This document shows, piece by piece, positions 15,784 through 24,904 of a stretch of DNA of 64,000 nt. The notes beneath the pieces were generated by a model. It searched no databases and was not told where the DNA came from. It saw nothing but the letters and a program-made list of their open reading frames with translations. This DNA is from Bog-366 sp963722555. Lineage in GTDB: Bacteria > Acidobacteriota > Terriglobia > UBA7540. The stretch's first letter is position 1; each line of letters opens with the position of its first letter. A program made the translations under genes and the position numbers. The stretch spans positions 124,001 to 188,000 of the forward strand of contig CAVRNQ010000001.1 in the NCBI GenBank assembly GCA_963722555.1, written 5' to 3'.

Positions 15784-16587
15784 ATGGCCCGCCCTCGACC
15801 TCGGCCAAAGCTAGCGCGTATCTCCTTTTGCCTTTTGCCATTTGCCCTTTGCCTTTTGGTTTGTCCTTCACTCTCCCTCGCCGCGATGCCTTCTCAAGTT
15901 CCTGCAAGCCAAGACGCTCATTTGCCGCACGACCGCGTCCTGCGCTCCGTCGTGCAACTGGTGGCGGTCGGCCCGGCGGAGAAAGGCCAGAACCGGGAGT
16001 GTTCGGCGACGGGCTTCCTGATTGATGAAGAGGGCTACCTCATCACCAACGCCCACGTGGTGGAGGATGCCAGGCGGTGCCTGGAGAAAGCGCCAGGAGC
16101 AAAGATCCTCGCCAAGCCCGCGACAGCGGATGCGCGAGTGGCCAGAGCCGTCCCCTGCGAGGTCGTGGAAATCGACGAAGCTCACGATGTGGCTCTCTTA
16201 AAGACCGCGCGATCCTTCCTGGCAGAGCCCGGTGAGAGGCCGCCATTTGCCCCGCTCGATGTGCACGCGGTCGCAGAGGGAACTGCGGTGATGGTGAGCG
16301 GCCATCCGGAGTTTTCCTGGCAGCCTGTGACGCAGACGGGCCGGGTGGTGCGGGTGGGGCAAGCGCATCTCGCGGGCGAGGACGCCGCCCGCAGTGACGC
16401 GTTGGAACTCGACATTCCCCTGCGGCTGGGAAACAGCGGCAGCCCGGTCTATCGCCCGGAGGGCGGCGTAATTGCCGTGGTTGACCAGAAGGACTCGCTG
16501 CGACCCTCGCACGGCGTGGCCGTTTCCATTCGCTACGCCATCGCGCTCGCGGATCGCCACGGCGCGAGGTGGCACGCCGTGGAGTGA
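15784..16587 (+). CDS. Secreted trypsin-like serine protease
   Basis: The 267-residue protein has a chymotrypsin/DegP-type core: SATGFLIDEEGYLITNAHVVED with the catalytic histidine, DEAHDVALLKT with the aspartate, and LRLGNSGSPVYRPEGGVIAV with the serine in GNSGSP. No PDZ domain follows. The signal peptide (KLARISFCLLPFALCLLVC) is encoded directly by the heptamer repeat arm at 15824-15862. The ATG lies one base after the stop of the four-helix-bundle gene (TAGCATG), so the two may be cotranslated. An ancestral start may have been elsewhere. Confidence 0.82.
   Translation: MARPRPRPKLARISFCLLPFALCLLVCPSLSLAAMPSQVPASQDAHLPHDRVLRSVVQLVAVGPAEKGQNRECSATGFLIDEEGYLITNAHVVEDARRCLEKAPGAKILAKPATADARVARAVPCEVVEIDEAHDVALLKTARSFLAEPGERPPFAPLDVHAVAEGTAVMVSGHPEFSWQPVTQTGRVVRVGQAHLAGEDAARSDALELDIPLRLGNSGSPVYRPEGGVIAVVDQKDSLRPSHGVAVSIRYAIALADRHGARWHAVE
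15824..15862 (-). repeat. Right inverted arm of heptamer array, also coding
   Basis: This is the reverse complement of the arm at 15316-15353 with one mismatch over 36 bases. It lies inside the protease gene, where the TTTTGCC/ATTTGCC heptamers are read as hydrophobic codons (CLLPFALCLL) of the signal peptide. Confidence 0.88.
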
Positions 16588-16861
16588 GGCTGGACCTGAC
16601 AGGGCTTTCCCTTGAACATCGAGGAGTGCGTTAGGTGAGTCGAAAGGCCGGCTTCTTCAACTTACGACTCCTTCGACTTCCTCGGCCGCCCTTTGCCTCT
16701 GGATTTTCTTTTCGTGCTTCCTGCGTCCACCAGCCCCGCATTGACGTGGCGGGGGCTTCGAAGTAGAGTAATGTTTTTCTTGCAATCTGGGTAGTCACAA
16801 GCAAGTTTGGGTGGAGAAGGGCCGACTGCGCGCCATGGCCACAATGAGGAGAAACCAGGAT

Positions 16862-18019
16862 ATGGAAGTTCTTGCCATGATATCTCGGAGAAGCCACCGT
16901 GCGCTCGGCTGCGCCGCCTATGGACTGCTGGCGGCAGCGCTCCTCACCAGCCTCCTGGCGCTCGCGGGCTGCTCATCCCAGCCGGCGGAATCACCCGGCA
17001 TGCAAATGGAGTTCCGCGTTCCGGTCACGGTGGCCAAGGCCGTGGCGAAGAGCGTGCCGGTCCAGGTGGAACTGATCGGCAATGTGGAAGCCTACTCGAA
17101 TGTTTCGGTGCGAACGCAGATCGCGGGTGAAATCGAGCGCGCCCACTTTACGCAAGGCGAGGATGTGAAGAAGGGACAGTTGCTCTTCACCCTGGATCGC
17201 CGCCCCTTCGAGGCCACGCTGCACCAATATGAGGCGAACCTGGCGCGTGATCAGGCGCAACTGGTCAACGCCCGGGCCCAGGCCGAGCGCAACAACAAAC
17301 TGTTCCAGGCGGGCATCATCTCGAAGGATCAATACGAGACGATCCACACCAACGCCCAGGCCCTGGAAGCCACCGTACGAGCCGACCGGGCCGCCATCGA
17401 TAACGCCCGGGTGAACCTGAGCTATTGCTCTGTCTATTCCCCGCTTGACGGCCGCACCGGGAGCTATCAAGTTTATCCGGGTAATATTGCCAAGATGAAT
17501 GATTCGGTGCTGGTGGTCATCAATCAAATTCACCCCATCTACGTGACTTTCGCCGTGCCGGAGCAAGACCTCGCCGAAGTGAAGAGATACCAGGCGCGGG
17601 GCCCGCTGGCGGTCGAGGCGCTCATTCCCAACGATGCGCGGCCGCCGGCCGTGGGCCAACTCGCCTTCATTGACAACGCCGTGGACACGGCCACCGGTAC
17701 CATCAAGATGCGCGCCACGTTCCCAAACCCGGACAATCGCCTCTGGCCGGGGCAGTTCGTCAACGTGGTGATCCGGTTGACCACCGAGCCCAACGCCACG
17801 GTGGTGCCGTCACAGTCGGTGCAAACGGGCCAGGTGGGCAAGTACGTTTTTGTGGTGAAACCCGACGAGACGGCGGACCTGCGCCCGGTGGTGGCGGGCG
17901 CGACCGTGCATGGCGAAACGGTGATCGAGAAGGGTGTCACACCCGGCGAAACCGTGGTGACCGACGGCCAGTTGCTGCTCGCGCCCGGATCCAAGGTGGA
18001 AATCAAAGAGGGCTCCTGA
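16862..18019 (+). CDS. RND efflux periplasmic adaptor (membrane fusion lipoprotein)
   Basis: The 385-residue protein has a lipoprotein signal ending LLALAGC. It then has the biotinyl-lipoyl hybrid motif (GNVEAYSNVSVRTQIAGEIERAHFTQGEDVKKGQLLFTLD), an alpha-hairpin with NNKLFQAGIISKDQYE, and a beta-barrel (AVDTATGTIKMRATFPNPDNRLWPGQFVNV). This matches MdtA/AcrA adaptors that join an inner-membrane pump to an outer-membrane channel. ATG at 16862 after CCAGGAT is preferred; 16811 and 16880 are also possible. It is followed by the pump gene after a repeat-filled gap. No TolC homologue lies in the window. Confidence 0.92.
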   Translation: MEVLAMISRRSHRALGCAAYGLLAAALLTSLLALAGCSSQPAESPGMQMEFRVPVTVAKAVAKSVPVQVELIGNVEAYSNVSVRTQIAGEIERAHFTQGEDVKKGQLLFTLDRRPFEATLHQYEANLARDQAQLVNARAQAERNNKLFQAGIISKDQYETIHTNAQALEATVRADRAAIDNARVNLSYCSVYSPLDGRTGSYQVYPGNIAKMNDSVLVVINQIHPIYVTFAVPEQDLAEVKRYQARGPLAVEALIPNDARPPAVGQLAFIDNAVDTATGTIKMRATFPNPDNRLWPGQFVNVVIRLTTEPNATVVPSQSVQTGQVGKYVFVVKPDETADLRPVVAGATVHGETVIEKGVTPGETVVTDGQLLLAPGSKVEIKEGS

Positions 18020-18052
18020 GGCGGTCGGGGGGGTTGCCTCAGGCGGACGAGT

Positions 18053-18184
18053 TGTGACCCCTCATCCGGCCCGCTGCGCGGTCCACCCTCTCCCCTAGGG
18101 AGAGGGCTGCGAATGGCTCGTGTGTACCTGATTCCCACCCTCTCCGTGGGGAGAGGGTGGTCGCCGTAGGCGACCGGGTGAGAG
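18053..18184. repeat. Dispersed CCCTCTCCC palindromic repeats, tandem pair
   Basis: CCCTCATCCGGCCCGCTGCG, CCACCCTCTCCCCTAGGGAG and a second CCCACCCTCTCCGTGGGGAG unit fill the adaptor-pump gap. Each holds a hairpin. It is the same family as 194-263. Confidence 0.75.
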
Positions 18185-18292
18185 GTCTTTCGGTCGCGAC
18201 GGCTTCGGAGAACTTGACATAAATGGTCAAGTTCCGAGTGTCAAGCCATCTAGCACGAGAGCAAGCCAGGGGATGGCGCAGGGTAGGCTGAA

Positions 18293-21200
18293 ATGAATTT
18301 AGCGGAACTCTTCATCCGCCGGCCCATCATGACCACGCTCATGATGCTGGCCATTTTGGTCTTCGGCATCATTGCCTACCGGGAACTGCCCGTAAGTGAT
18401 TTGCCCAACGTGGATTACCCCACCATCCAGGTGAGCGCGGGGCTGCCCGGCGCGAGCCCGGAGACGATGGCCTCCGCCGTGGCCACGGTGCTGGAGCGCG
18501 AGTTTTCGACCATCGCCGGCCTCGAGAGCATGAGTTCCATGAGCACGCAGGGCGGCACGCAAATCACCCTGCAATTCACCCTGAGCCGCAACATTGACGC
18601 CGCCTCGCAGGACGTGGCGGCCGCCATCGCGCGCTCCCAGGGCCAGCTTCCCACCGACATGCCCGCGCCCCCCGCCTATCAGAAGGTGAACCCCGCGGAC
18701 CAGCCCATCATTTACATGGCGGTCTATTCCGACACACTTCCGCTTTCCACCGTCGATGACTACGCCGATACGCTCATGGCGCAACGCATCTCGATGATCA
18801 GCGGCGTGGCGCAGGTGCAGTTGTACGGGGCGCAGAAGTACGCGGTGCGCGTGCAGTTGGACCCCCAAGCGCTGGCGGCGCGGGGAATCGGCATTGACGA
18901 AGTTACGGATGCCGTCCGGAACGCCAACGTCAACCTCCCCACGGGCACGCTTTTCGGCGCGCACAAATCTTTTGTGGTGCAGGCCAACGGCCAACTCCGG
19001 AACGCCGCCGCCTACCGGCCACTCATTGTCGCCTATCGCAACGGCGCGCCGATCCGCCTGGAAGCGCTGGGTCAGATAGTGGACAGCGTGCAGAACAACA
19101 AGGTCGCCACCTGGTACAACGGGACCAACTCCCTCGTGCTGGCCATCCAGCGCCAGCCCGGCACCAACACCGTACAAGTGGTGGACAACATCCGGCGCCT
19201 GCTTCCCACCTTCCGCAAAGAGATCCCACAGTCCGTCTACCTCGCGACCCTGTACGATGCCTCGGTGACCATTCGCGATTCGGTGGACGACGTCAAGTTC
19301 ACGCTCTATCTGACGCTCGCCCTCGTCGTGCTGGTCATCTTCCTCTTCCTGCGCAACGTTTCCGCGACCATCATCCCCAGCCTGGCGCTGCCCATGTCGA
19401 TTGTGGGCACATTCTCGGTGATGTACCTGCTGGGTTACACGGTGGATAACCTCTCGCTGATGGCGCTGGTTCTGGCCGTGGGCTTTGTCGTGGACGACGC
19501 CATCGTCATGCTGGAAAACATCGTGCGCCACCTGGAAGCGGGCGAAGGAGTTATGGAAGCCGCGCTCAATGGATCAAAGGAAATCAGCTTCACCATCCTC
19601 TCCATGACTTTGTCGCTGGCCGCGGTCTTCATCCCCGTGCTCTTCATGGGCGGAATCCTGGGGCGCCTGCTGCACGAATTCTCAGTAACCATCATTTCCG
19701 CCGTATTGGTTTCGGGCGTCGTCTCGCTGACTCTGACGCCCATGCTCTGCAGCCGCTTTCTGCGCCACGCCAAATCCGAGGAACACGGCTGGCTGTTCAA
19801 CCTCTTCGAGCGCGGCCACCAAGGGATGCTCACCGCCTACGATTGGAGTCTCAGGAAAGTCCTGCGCTTCCGGTTTGCCACACTGCTCTTTTCGCTGGCC
19901 ATCGTGGCCATCACGGTCTGGCTCTTCGTGCGGATGCCCAAGGGATTCCTTTCCCCCGAAGACAGCGGGTTTGTCTTTGGCATCACCCTGGCACAGCAAG
20001 GCACTTCCTTCGAATCCATGAAGGAGCACCAGAAGGCCATCAGCGCCCTGATGCTGGCGGACGCCAATGTGGACAACGTGATGTCCTTCGCCGGCGCGGG
20101 AGGGCCGGGCGGGGGCGGGAACTCCGGCTTCTTCTTCATGCATTTGAAGCCGCGCCCGTCCGGCCGCGAGCAGATGCTCGAATGGTTCAAGGATCGATTG
20201 CACATCCCCTACCCGCGCGACCCGGCTTTGCGCTACCTCCACACCGACCAGGTCATCCAGGAAATGCGTCCGCGGCTTTTCGCGGTCCCCGGCGTAATGG
20301 CCTTTATGCAGAACCCGCCGCCCATCCAGATTGGCGGGCGCCTGACCAAAAGCGAGTACCAGTTCACGCTGCAAGGGCCGGACACCACGGAGCTTTACCG
20401 CGAAGCCCTGAAGCTGGAAGGGGAGTTGCGCACGACGCCGGGGCTCCAGGACGTCACCACCGACTTGCAGGTCAGCAACCCGCAGGTGGACGTGGACATC
20501 GACCGCGACAAGGCCAACGCCCTGGGGGTATCGGCCTTCCAGGTGGAAAACGCTCTCGAGACGGCCTACAGCTCACGTCAGATTTCCACCATCTACACCC
20601 CCAACAACCAGTACCGGGTCATAATCGAACTCCTGCCGCAGTACCAGATGGACCCGCGGGCGCTCTCCCTGCTGTACCTCCGTTCGAGCAGCGGGCAGTC
20701 GGTGCCTTTGAACACAGTGTCAAAGCTCACACAATCGCTCGGCCCGCTGGTGGTGAATCACTCCGGGCAGTTGCCCTCCGTCACCGTGTCGTTCAACCTT
20801 GCGCCGGGTACGGCGCTGGGTGACGCCGTGAACCGCGTTGAGCAAATCGCCCGCCAGACTCTGCCCTCCGATCTCAGCGCCAACTTCGAGGGCACCGCCC
20901 AGCAATTCCAATCCTCCCTGGTCGGATTGGGCGTCCTGCTGGTCATCACCATCCTGGTGATTTACATCGTGCTGGGGATTCTGTACGAAAGTTTCATCCA
21001 CCCGCTGACCATCCTTTCCGGCCTGCCCTCGGCGGCGCTGGGAGCGTTGCTCACGCTGATGTACTTCGGCTATGAACTGGACCTCTACGGCTTCGTGGGC
21101 ATTATCATGCTGATCGGCATCGTCAAGAAGAACGCCATCATGATGATTGATTTTGCCTTGGACGCTGAGAGAAACAGCGGCATGACCACCGGAGAAGCGA

Positions 21201-21436
21201 TCTACCACGGAGCCCTGGTGCGCTTTCGGCCCATCATGATGACCACCATGGCGGCCCTCATGGGGACCCTGCCCATCGCTTTGGGCTTCGGCGCGGGCGC
21301 AGAATCACGCCGCCCGCTGGGCTTGTGCGTGGTGGGCGGGCTGGTCTTCTCCCAGCTCATCACCCTCTACATCACGCCCGTCTACTACACCTACCTCGAG
21401 TCGTTCCAGAAATGGGTTCGGAGGGTTAAGGAATAG
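18293..21436 (+). CDS. RND multidrug efflux permease
   Basis: The 1047-residue protein is full length for the AcrB/MdtB (HAE1) family, which exports drugs using the proton gradient. MNLAELFIRRPIMTTLMMLAILVFG is the first membrane helix, followed by the DLPNVDYPTIQV porter entry. The two conserved aspartates of helix 4 appear in GFVVDDAIVMLENIVRHLE. The second half repeats the fold, ending with GIVKKNAIMMIDFALDAER and the GGLVFSQLITLYITPVYY end helix. The two halves have large periplasmic loops. It forms an operon-like pair with the adaptor at 16862. The substrate is unknown. Confidence 0.95.
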   Translation: MNLAELFIRRPIMTTLMMLAILVFGIIAYRELPVSDLPNVDYPTIQVSAGLPGASPETMASAVATVLEREFSTIAGLESMSSMSTQGGTQITLQFTLSRNIDAASQDVAAAIARSQGQLPTDMPAPPAYQKVNPADQPIIYMAVYSDTLPLSTVDDYADTLMAQRISMISGVAQVQLYGAQKYAVRVQLDPQALAARGIGIDEVTDAVRNANVNLPTGTLFGAHKSFVVQANGQLRNAAAYRPLIVAYRNGAPIRLEALGQIVDSVQNNKVATWYNGTNSLVLAIQRQPGTNTVQVVDNIRRLLPTFRKEIPQSVYLATLYDASVTIRDSVDDVKFTLYLTLALVVLVIFLFLRNVSATIIPSLALPMSIVGTFSVMYLLGYTVDNLSLMALVLAVGFVVDDAIVMLENIVRHLEAGEGVMEAALNGSKEISFTILSMTLSLAAVFIPVLFMGGILGRLLHEFSVTIISAVLVSGVVSLTLTPMLCSRFLRHAKSEEHGWLFNLFERGHQGMLTAYDWSLRKVLRFRFATLLFSLAIVAITVWLFVRMPKGFLSPEDSGFVFGITLAQQGTSFESMKEHQKAISALMLADANVDNVMSFAGAGGPGGGGNSGFFFMHLKPRPSGREQMLEWFKDRLHIPYPRDPALRYLHTDQVIQEMRPRLFAVPGVMAFMQNPPPIQIGGRLTKSEYQFTLQGPDTTELYREALKLEGELRTTPGLQDVTTDLQVSNPQVDVDIDRDKANALGVSAFQVENALETAYSSRQISTIYTPNNQYRVIIELLPQYQMDPRALSLLYLRSSSGQSVPLNTVSKLTQSLGPLVVNHSGQLPSVTVSFNLAPGTALGDAVNRVEQIARQTLPSDLSANFEGTAQQFQSSLVGLGVLLVITILVIYIVLGILYESFIHPLTILSGLPSAALGALLTLMYFGYELDLYGFVGIIMLIGIVKKNAIMMIDFALDAERNSGMTTGEAIYHGALVRFRPIMMTTMAALMGTLPIALGFGAGAESRRPLGLCVVGGLVFSQLITLYITPVYYTYLESFQKWVRRVKE

Positions 21437-21460
21437 GTGAGAGGCAACAGGGAAGAGAAG

Positions 21461-21537
21461 AGCTTTCAGCTTTCAGCTTTCAGCTTTCAGCTTTCAGCTT
21501 TCAGCTTTCAGCTTTCAGCTTTCTGCTTTCTGCTTTC
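21461..21537 (+). repeat. Heptamer tandem array, AGCTTTC x 11
   Basis: Nine perfect AGCTTTC units are followed by two TGCTTTC variants, all head to tail with no spacer. It lies 25 bases after the pump stop codon. It is the most regular array in the window, and the number of copies is likely to vary between strains. Confidence 0.95.
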
Positions 21538-21688
21538 AGGGCTTGCCCGGCTTACTCACCCGGATTTCTCTCCGCGGAAATGGAGGGACAGGGCTTGGTG
21601 GGAGGCCTATGGGTGTATACTCTTGACGCTTGAAAGGTCAGAAAGGAAATCCTGGCCTACACGCTATTCGCAGGAGGACATAATAATC

Positions 21689-22873
21689 ATGCGATATTTT
21701 CGACTAATTTTCCTAGGACTGTTTCTTGTGTGCGGCTTCATAGTAGCCCGTCTTCCGGGCCAATCACCGGCGCCGCAAACGTACTCGCTGACCGCGGTTT
21801 CTCGGATGACGGAAGCCAGCATGTTGAGCGGTAGAGAATCGAACCTCAAGATCTATCGTAACGGTTCCAAAGAACTTGTCGAAGTGATGCTTGCTGGTCA
21901 GGAAGGGAACTCCAAGGGCGTTCATACGCTCAGCTTGTTCGACGTCCAGGCGCGGAAGGTGTACATCCAAGATGTGGTCAACAACAAGTGTTCCTGGATG
22001 CGCTACGTGTCGGCGGACATGCCAAGCTACGACCCGATGACAGCCTCCGCCGCAAGTGCTGACATCGCCAAGCAGAACCCCAAAGTGGTCGGCAGGGAGA
22101 GCGTCAACGGGATCCCCGCCAAAATCGAGGAAATCAACGGGCCGCCGGAACAGGGCAAGTCCAGGCTCTGGATCGCAGAGAGCGGCAATTTCCTTGTCAA
22201 GGTGGAAATGATTCCCCCGGACGGCAAAGCCGTAACGCTGCTGGAAGTCAAGCAAGTGAGTTTCGCCAAACCGGCCGACTCGTTTTTCGTTCCACCCCCG
22301 AGCTGCGACACCCAAACCCAAGGCGAGATGAGCAGTACGGGATTCAGCGCGCACGCTGAGGAAAACGTGGAGGTACACGGGGCCGGGTCGGTTGACCTGA
22401 AGACGGGCCAGACTCACGGGGAAGCCACGCTTGTGACACCAGGCCCAAGCGGTCCGCAAAGCAGCACGAAACCTGCGCCGGCGGGAATGGCTGGCATGGG
22501 GGCAACAGATGCCCAGGGCAGCGCGCGTGTGACCGAGGTGCGCATGCACCTTGTCCCTGACAGCTACGCGGGCCCCTGCCCAGGTCACGTGCAATTGGTA
22601 GGCGACATCACGACCAATGGACCGGGAACGGTGTGGTACAAGTTCCTGGCCGGGGCAGTAAGCCACTCGCCCGAGGGAACGGTGGTTTTCAGCGCTGCTG
22701 GCACACAGACCGTCACCGTGGAGGGGACATTCAGCACGGCGCCGCGCGTCCCCCACGCTTCGCTAATAGCCATAATGGAAGACCAGGCGGGCAATCACGG
22801 GGCACAGAACTTGAGCTCCGGACCCGTGAATTACAACATAACCTGCGCGGGGCAGGCGCCGCCGGCCCATTAA
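21689..22873 (+). CDS. Secreted protein with LolA/LppX-like N-terminal region
   Basis: The 394-residue protein has a signal peptide (MRYFRLIFLGLFLVCGFIVA). Residues 40-210 resemble the outer-membrane lipoprotein-sorting fold (SRMTEASMLSGRESNLKIYR, RKVYIQDVVNNKCSWMRYV, PAKIEEINGPPEQGKSRLWIAE, AVTLLEVKQV). A C-terminal beta-rich region (VQLVGDITTNGPGTVWYKF... QTVTVEGTFSTA) looks immunoglobulin-like. The frame is open back through the heptamer array, but GGAGG before the ATG at 21689 marks the real start. No partner suggests its ligand. Confidence 0.65.
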   Translation: MRYFRLIFLGLFLVCGFIVARLPGQSPAPQTYSLTAVSRMTEASMLSGRESNLKIYRNGSKELVEVMLAGQEGNSKGVHTLSLFDVQARKVYIQDVVNNKCSWMRYVSADMPSYDPMTASAASADIAKQNPKVVGRESVNGIPAKIEEINGPPEQGKSRLWIAESGNFLVKVEMIPPDGKAVTLLEVKQVSFAKPADSFFVPPPSCDTQTQGEMSSTGFSAHAEENVEVHGAGSVDLKTGQTHGEATLVTPGPSGPQSSTKPAPAGMAGMGATDAQGSARVTEVRMHLVPDSYAGPCPGHVQLVGDITTNGPGTVWYKFLAGAVSHSPEGTVVFSAAGTQTVTVEGTFSTAPRVPHASLIAIMEDQAGNHGAQNLSSGPVNYNITCAGQAPPAH

Positions 22874-22895
22874 GGACTGCATCCTGTCAGGCCCA

Positions 22896-22925
22896 GGTGG
22901 ATTCCCGCGCCAGTGGGAATCCACC
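22896..22925. terminator. Hairpin between convergent genes
   Basis: GGTGGATTCCC and GGGAATCCACC form a perfect 11-base stem with an 8-base loop in the gap between two convergent genes. There is no T-run on either side, so it may be a REP-like repeat that also acts as a transcript end. Confidence 0.45.
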
Positions 22926-23044
22926 TTCACAGCTTCTGCTTTTGATTTTCGACCCTCGACGGCGGCTTCGGCCTTTTGCCACCCAGCAACCATACAGGTA
23001 CCCTTGGACCTAAGACCTGGCAACTGGTCCCTCTTCCCTGTTCC

Positions 23045-24421
23045 CTACTTCTTCAGGTCCTCCGGCGCGTCCGTCAGCCGACCTAGCAATTCGTAGACAC
23101 GCACCAGGGCTTGATTCACCATGCGTTCACCCGCGCCCACTTCCACGTGCGTCGAGGTGCTGGCCGCGCCGTAACCGCCCTGGCTGGCCACGCGGACGGT
23201 GGGAAAATATCCGAAGTTGCCGTTCGAGTAGCCCATGAAGAAGGCGTCGGGCACTGGGCAACGATTGCGCCAATCAATTTGAAAGTCCACAAAAGGTTCG
23301 CCGGGCATGGTCATAAACGCGATGCGCTTGTTGATGAGCAGGGTGGCCACGGGCAAGCGCAGCGGTTCATTGCGGTGGCGGTCAAAATTCGCCGTCGCTT
23401 CCGGGCCCCAGGAGGTCAGGAGCGCAGCGCGCCATTTGTCAGAGTTCCAGCGCAGGTGCACGTCCAGGAGGTCTTCGGTGAACTGCAGGCTGGCCTCGGC
23501 CTCCGGCTTGGTCACGATGCTTTTAGCAACCCGCGCCACCTCTTCACCAATTCGGTTGCCGGTCCAATCGCGGCGGCCGACGGCATCCTGCGGAAGCGGT
23601 GTGACAGCGTAAAAGGGATTGATGTCGCCGTCGCCGCCCTGCAGGAAGAAGCAGAGGGGAGCGGCACCGGGACTCCCGTCTGCGAAGGCGCGCTCCACGG
23701 TCGAGTCCATCACGCCGGGCCAGTCGGCGGAGTATTGCAGGTTGTCGGGACCGAAGACCACCGGATGGCAGGCGTAGTTCACGAGGACGGCTAACGGCGC
23801 ACCCGAGGCGCTATCGATGCGCAGGATCGATACCGTGGGGTCGACGGGCGCCGTGGGCACCATGGTGGTGTTAACCATGAACCAGCCGAAACGGCCGTCG
23901 GGCTGCTCGCGCAGGCGGTTGTGGCCAATATAGGCGACGCCGTAGCCGGTGCCCAGCCGCGCTTCCACGGCGCGCTGGTGGGCCTCGGCGATGGCTCGCG
24001 AGATCTTCTCGAGCACCGTGCTTTCCCAGTCGGGACCTGCGAGCGGCGGATACTCATCGGGAATCTCCGGGCCGGCGTGCGTGTGAATGGCCGCCGCCAG
24101 GACGTAGGAAATCCCGCTCGAACTCTTGGCATTGTCGCGCAGGCGCTCGATCCAGGCCGGGGCGAAGGGACGGCCCAGGTCGCAGACCACCATCGCCACG
24201 CGCTGGTCGCCGGCCTCGAGAACCAGCACCCGGGCGTAGAGCGGATCCAGAATGCTGGTCGCGCCTTCCTTGCGGCCACCGTACCCGTACATCTTCAGGC
24301 CCAGAGGCGGCGTGATGTCCACCTTGACCACGCCGGCTTTCAACGCGGCGCCCAGGCCAAGAACCGGAAACATCCATATGAATATACACAATATACAAAC
24401 GTTTCTCATTATGCTACGCAT
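23045..24421 (-). CDS. Secreted neutral/alkaline ceramidase-like hydrolase
   Basis: The 458-residue protein has a signal peptide (MRSIMRNVCILCIFIWMFPV) and the N-terminal catalytic domain of the neutral ceramidase family: GVVKVDITPPLGLKMYGYGG, VLVLEAGDQRVAMVVCDLGR, AAAIHTHAGPE with zinc histidines, YIGHNRL, VNYACHPVVFGPDN and GYSNGNFGYFPT. The C-terminal domain of true ceramidases is missing, as in many bacterial homologues of unknown substrate. The start follows GGGAGGTGTG. Confidence 0.82.
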   Translation of the reverse strand: MRSIMRNVCILCIFIWMFPVLGLGAALKAGVVKVDITPPLGLKMYGYGGRKEGATSILDPLYARVLVLEAGDQRVAMVVCDLGRPFAPAWIERLRDNAKSSSGISYVLAAAIHTHAGPEIPDEYPPLAGPDWESTVLEKISRAIAEAHQRAVEARLGTGYGVAYIGHNRLREQPDGRFGWFMVNTTMVPTAPVDPTVSILRIDSASGAPLAVLVNYACHPVVFGPDNLQYSADWPGVMDSTVERAFADGSPGAAPLCFFLQGGDGDINPFYAVTPLPQDAVGRRDWTGNRIGEEVARVAKSIVTKPEAEASLQFTEDLLDVHLRWNSDKWRAALLTSWGPEATANFDRHRNEPLRLPVATLLINKRIAFMTMPGEPFVDFQIDWRNRCPVPDAFFMGYSNGNFGYFPTVRVASQGGYGAASTSTHVEVGAGERMVNQALVRVYELLGRLTDAPEDLKK

Positions 24422-24648
24422 CACACCTCCCGGGAATTCCAAGCAACGAATCGCCAGGAGGAACTTTAGCAGCCCCGGGCGAATGGTTCAAGGCTTCCCG
24501 GCGCCTCACTGCTGCAGCGGGTCGCAGGGTGTTGACTGGCCTGGGCCCACGGGGCCAGAATGAACATCCTGAGTGCAAGTCCCACCTTGCATGCGAGACT
24601 TGCAGCATCAGATCTCGGGAAGGTGCGAACGGCGCTTTAGCGCCAATA

Positions 24649-24887
24649 CTGTTCACTTAAGGGGTTTCAGGAAATTGCTTTCCAATTTGCTCCTGGGTGA
24701 CCCCCTCACCCGTCCCGCCCCGGCTGGAGAAAGCGCCGGTTGCGGTCCACCCTCTCCCCCAAGGGGGCGAGGGCAAGAAAATCAAATCAACGCTCCCCTC
24801 GCCCCCTTGGGGGAGAGGGGCCAGGGGTGAGGGGGGCACGCCTGGCGAAGCTCGGATCCAATTTCCTGAAACCCCTTAAGTAAACAG
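24649..24887. mobile_element. MITE-like element with 29-base terminal inverted repeats
   Basis: The ends, which include CACTTAAGGGGTTTCAGGAA and its complement, match over 29 bases with one mismatch. The interior is a large palindrome of the CCCTCTCCC family (CACCCGTCCCGCCCCGGCTG, CTCTCCCCCAAGGGGGCGAG and its mirror). It has no gene. The interior recurs at 51979-52136 without these ends. It lies just upstream of the M20 gene. Confidence 0.75.
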
Positions 24888-24904
24888 CATTGGCTTTAAC
24901 GCTC

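Noticed and set aside
18299..19531. A 410-codon minus-strand open frame within the RND pump gene
   Set aside because: Histidine- and glycine-rich shadow of a conserved transporter, with no ribosome site and no family resemblance.
21461..21537. CRISPR array
   Set aside because: Units of 7 bases without spacers are not CRISPR. No repeat-spacer pattern and no cas gene was seen anywhere in the window.
21437..21688. An upstream extension of the LolA-like gene (QLSAFSFQLSAFSF repeats)
   Set aside because: It is read from the AGCTTTC array. A good ribosome site and signal peptide begin at 21689.
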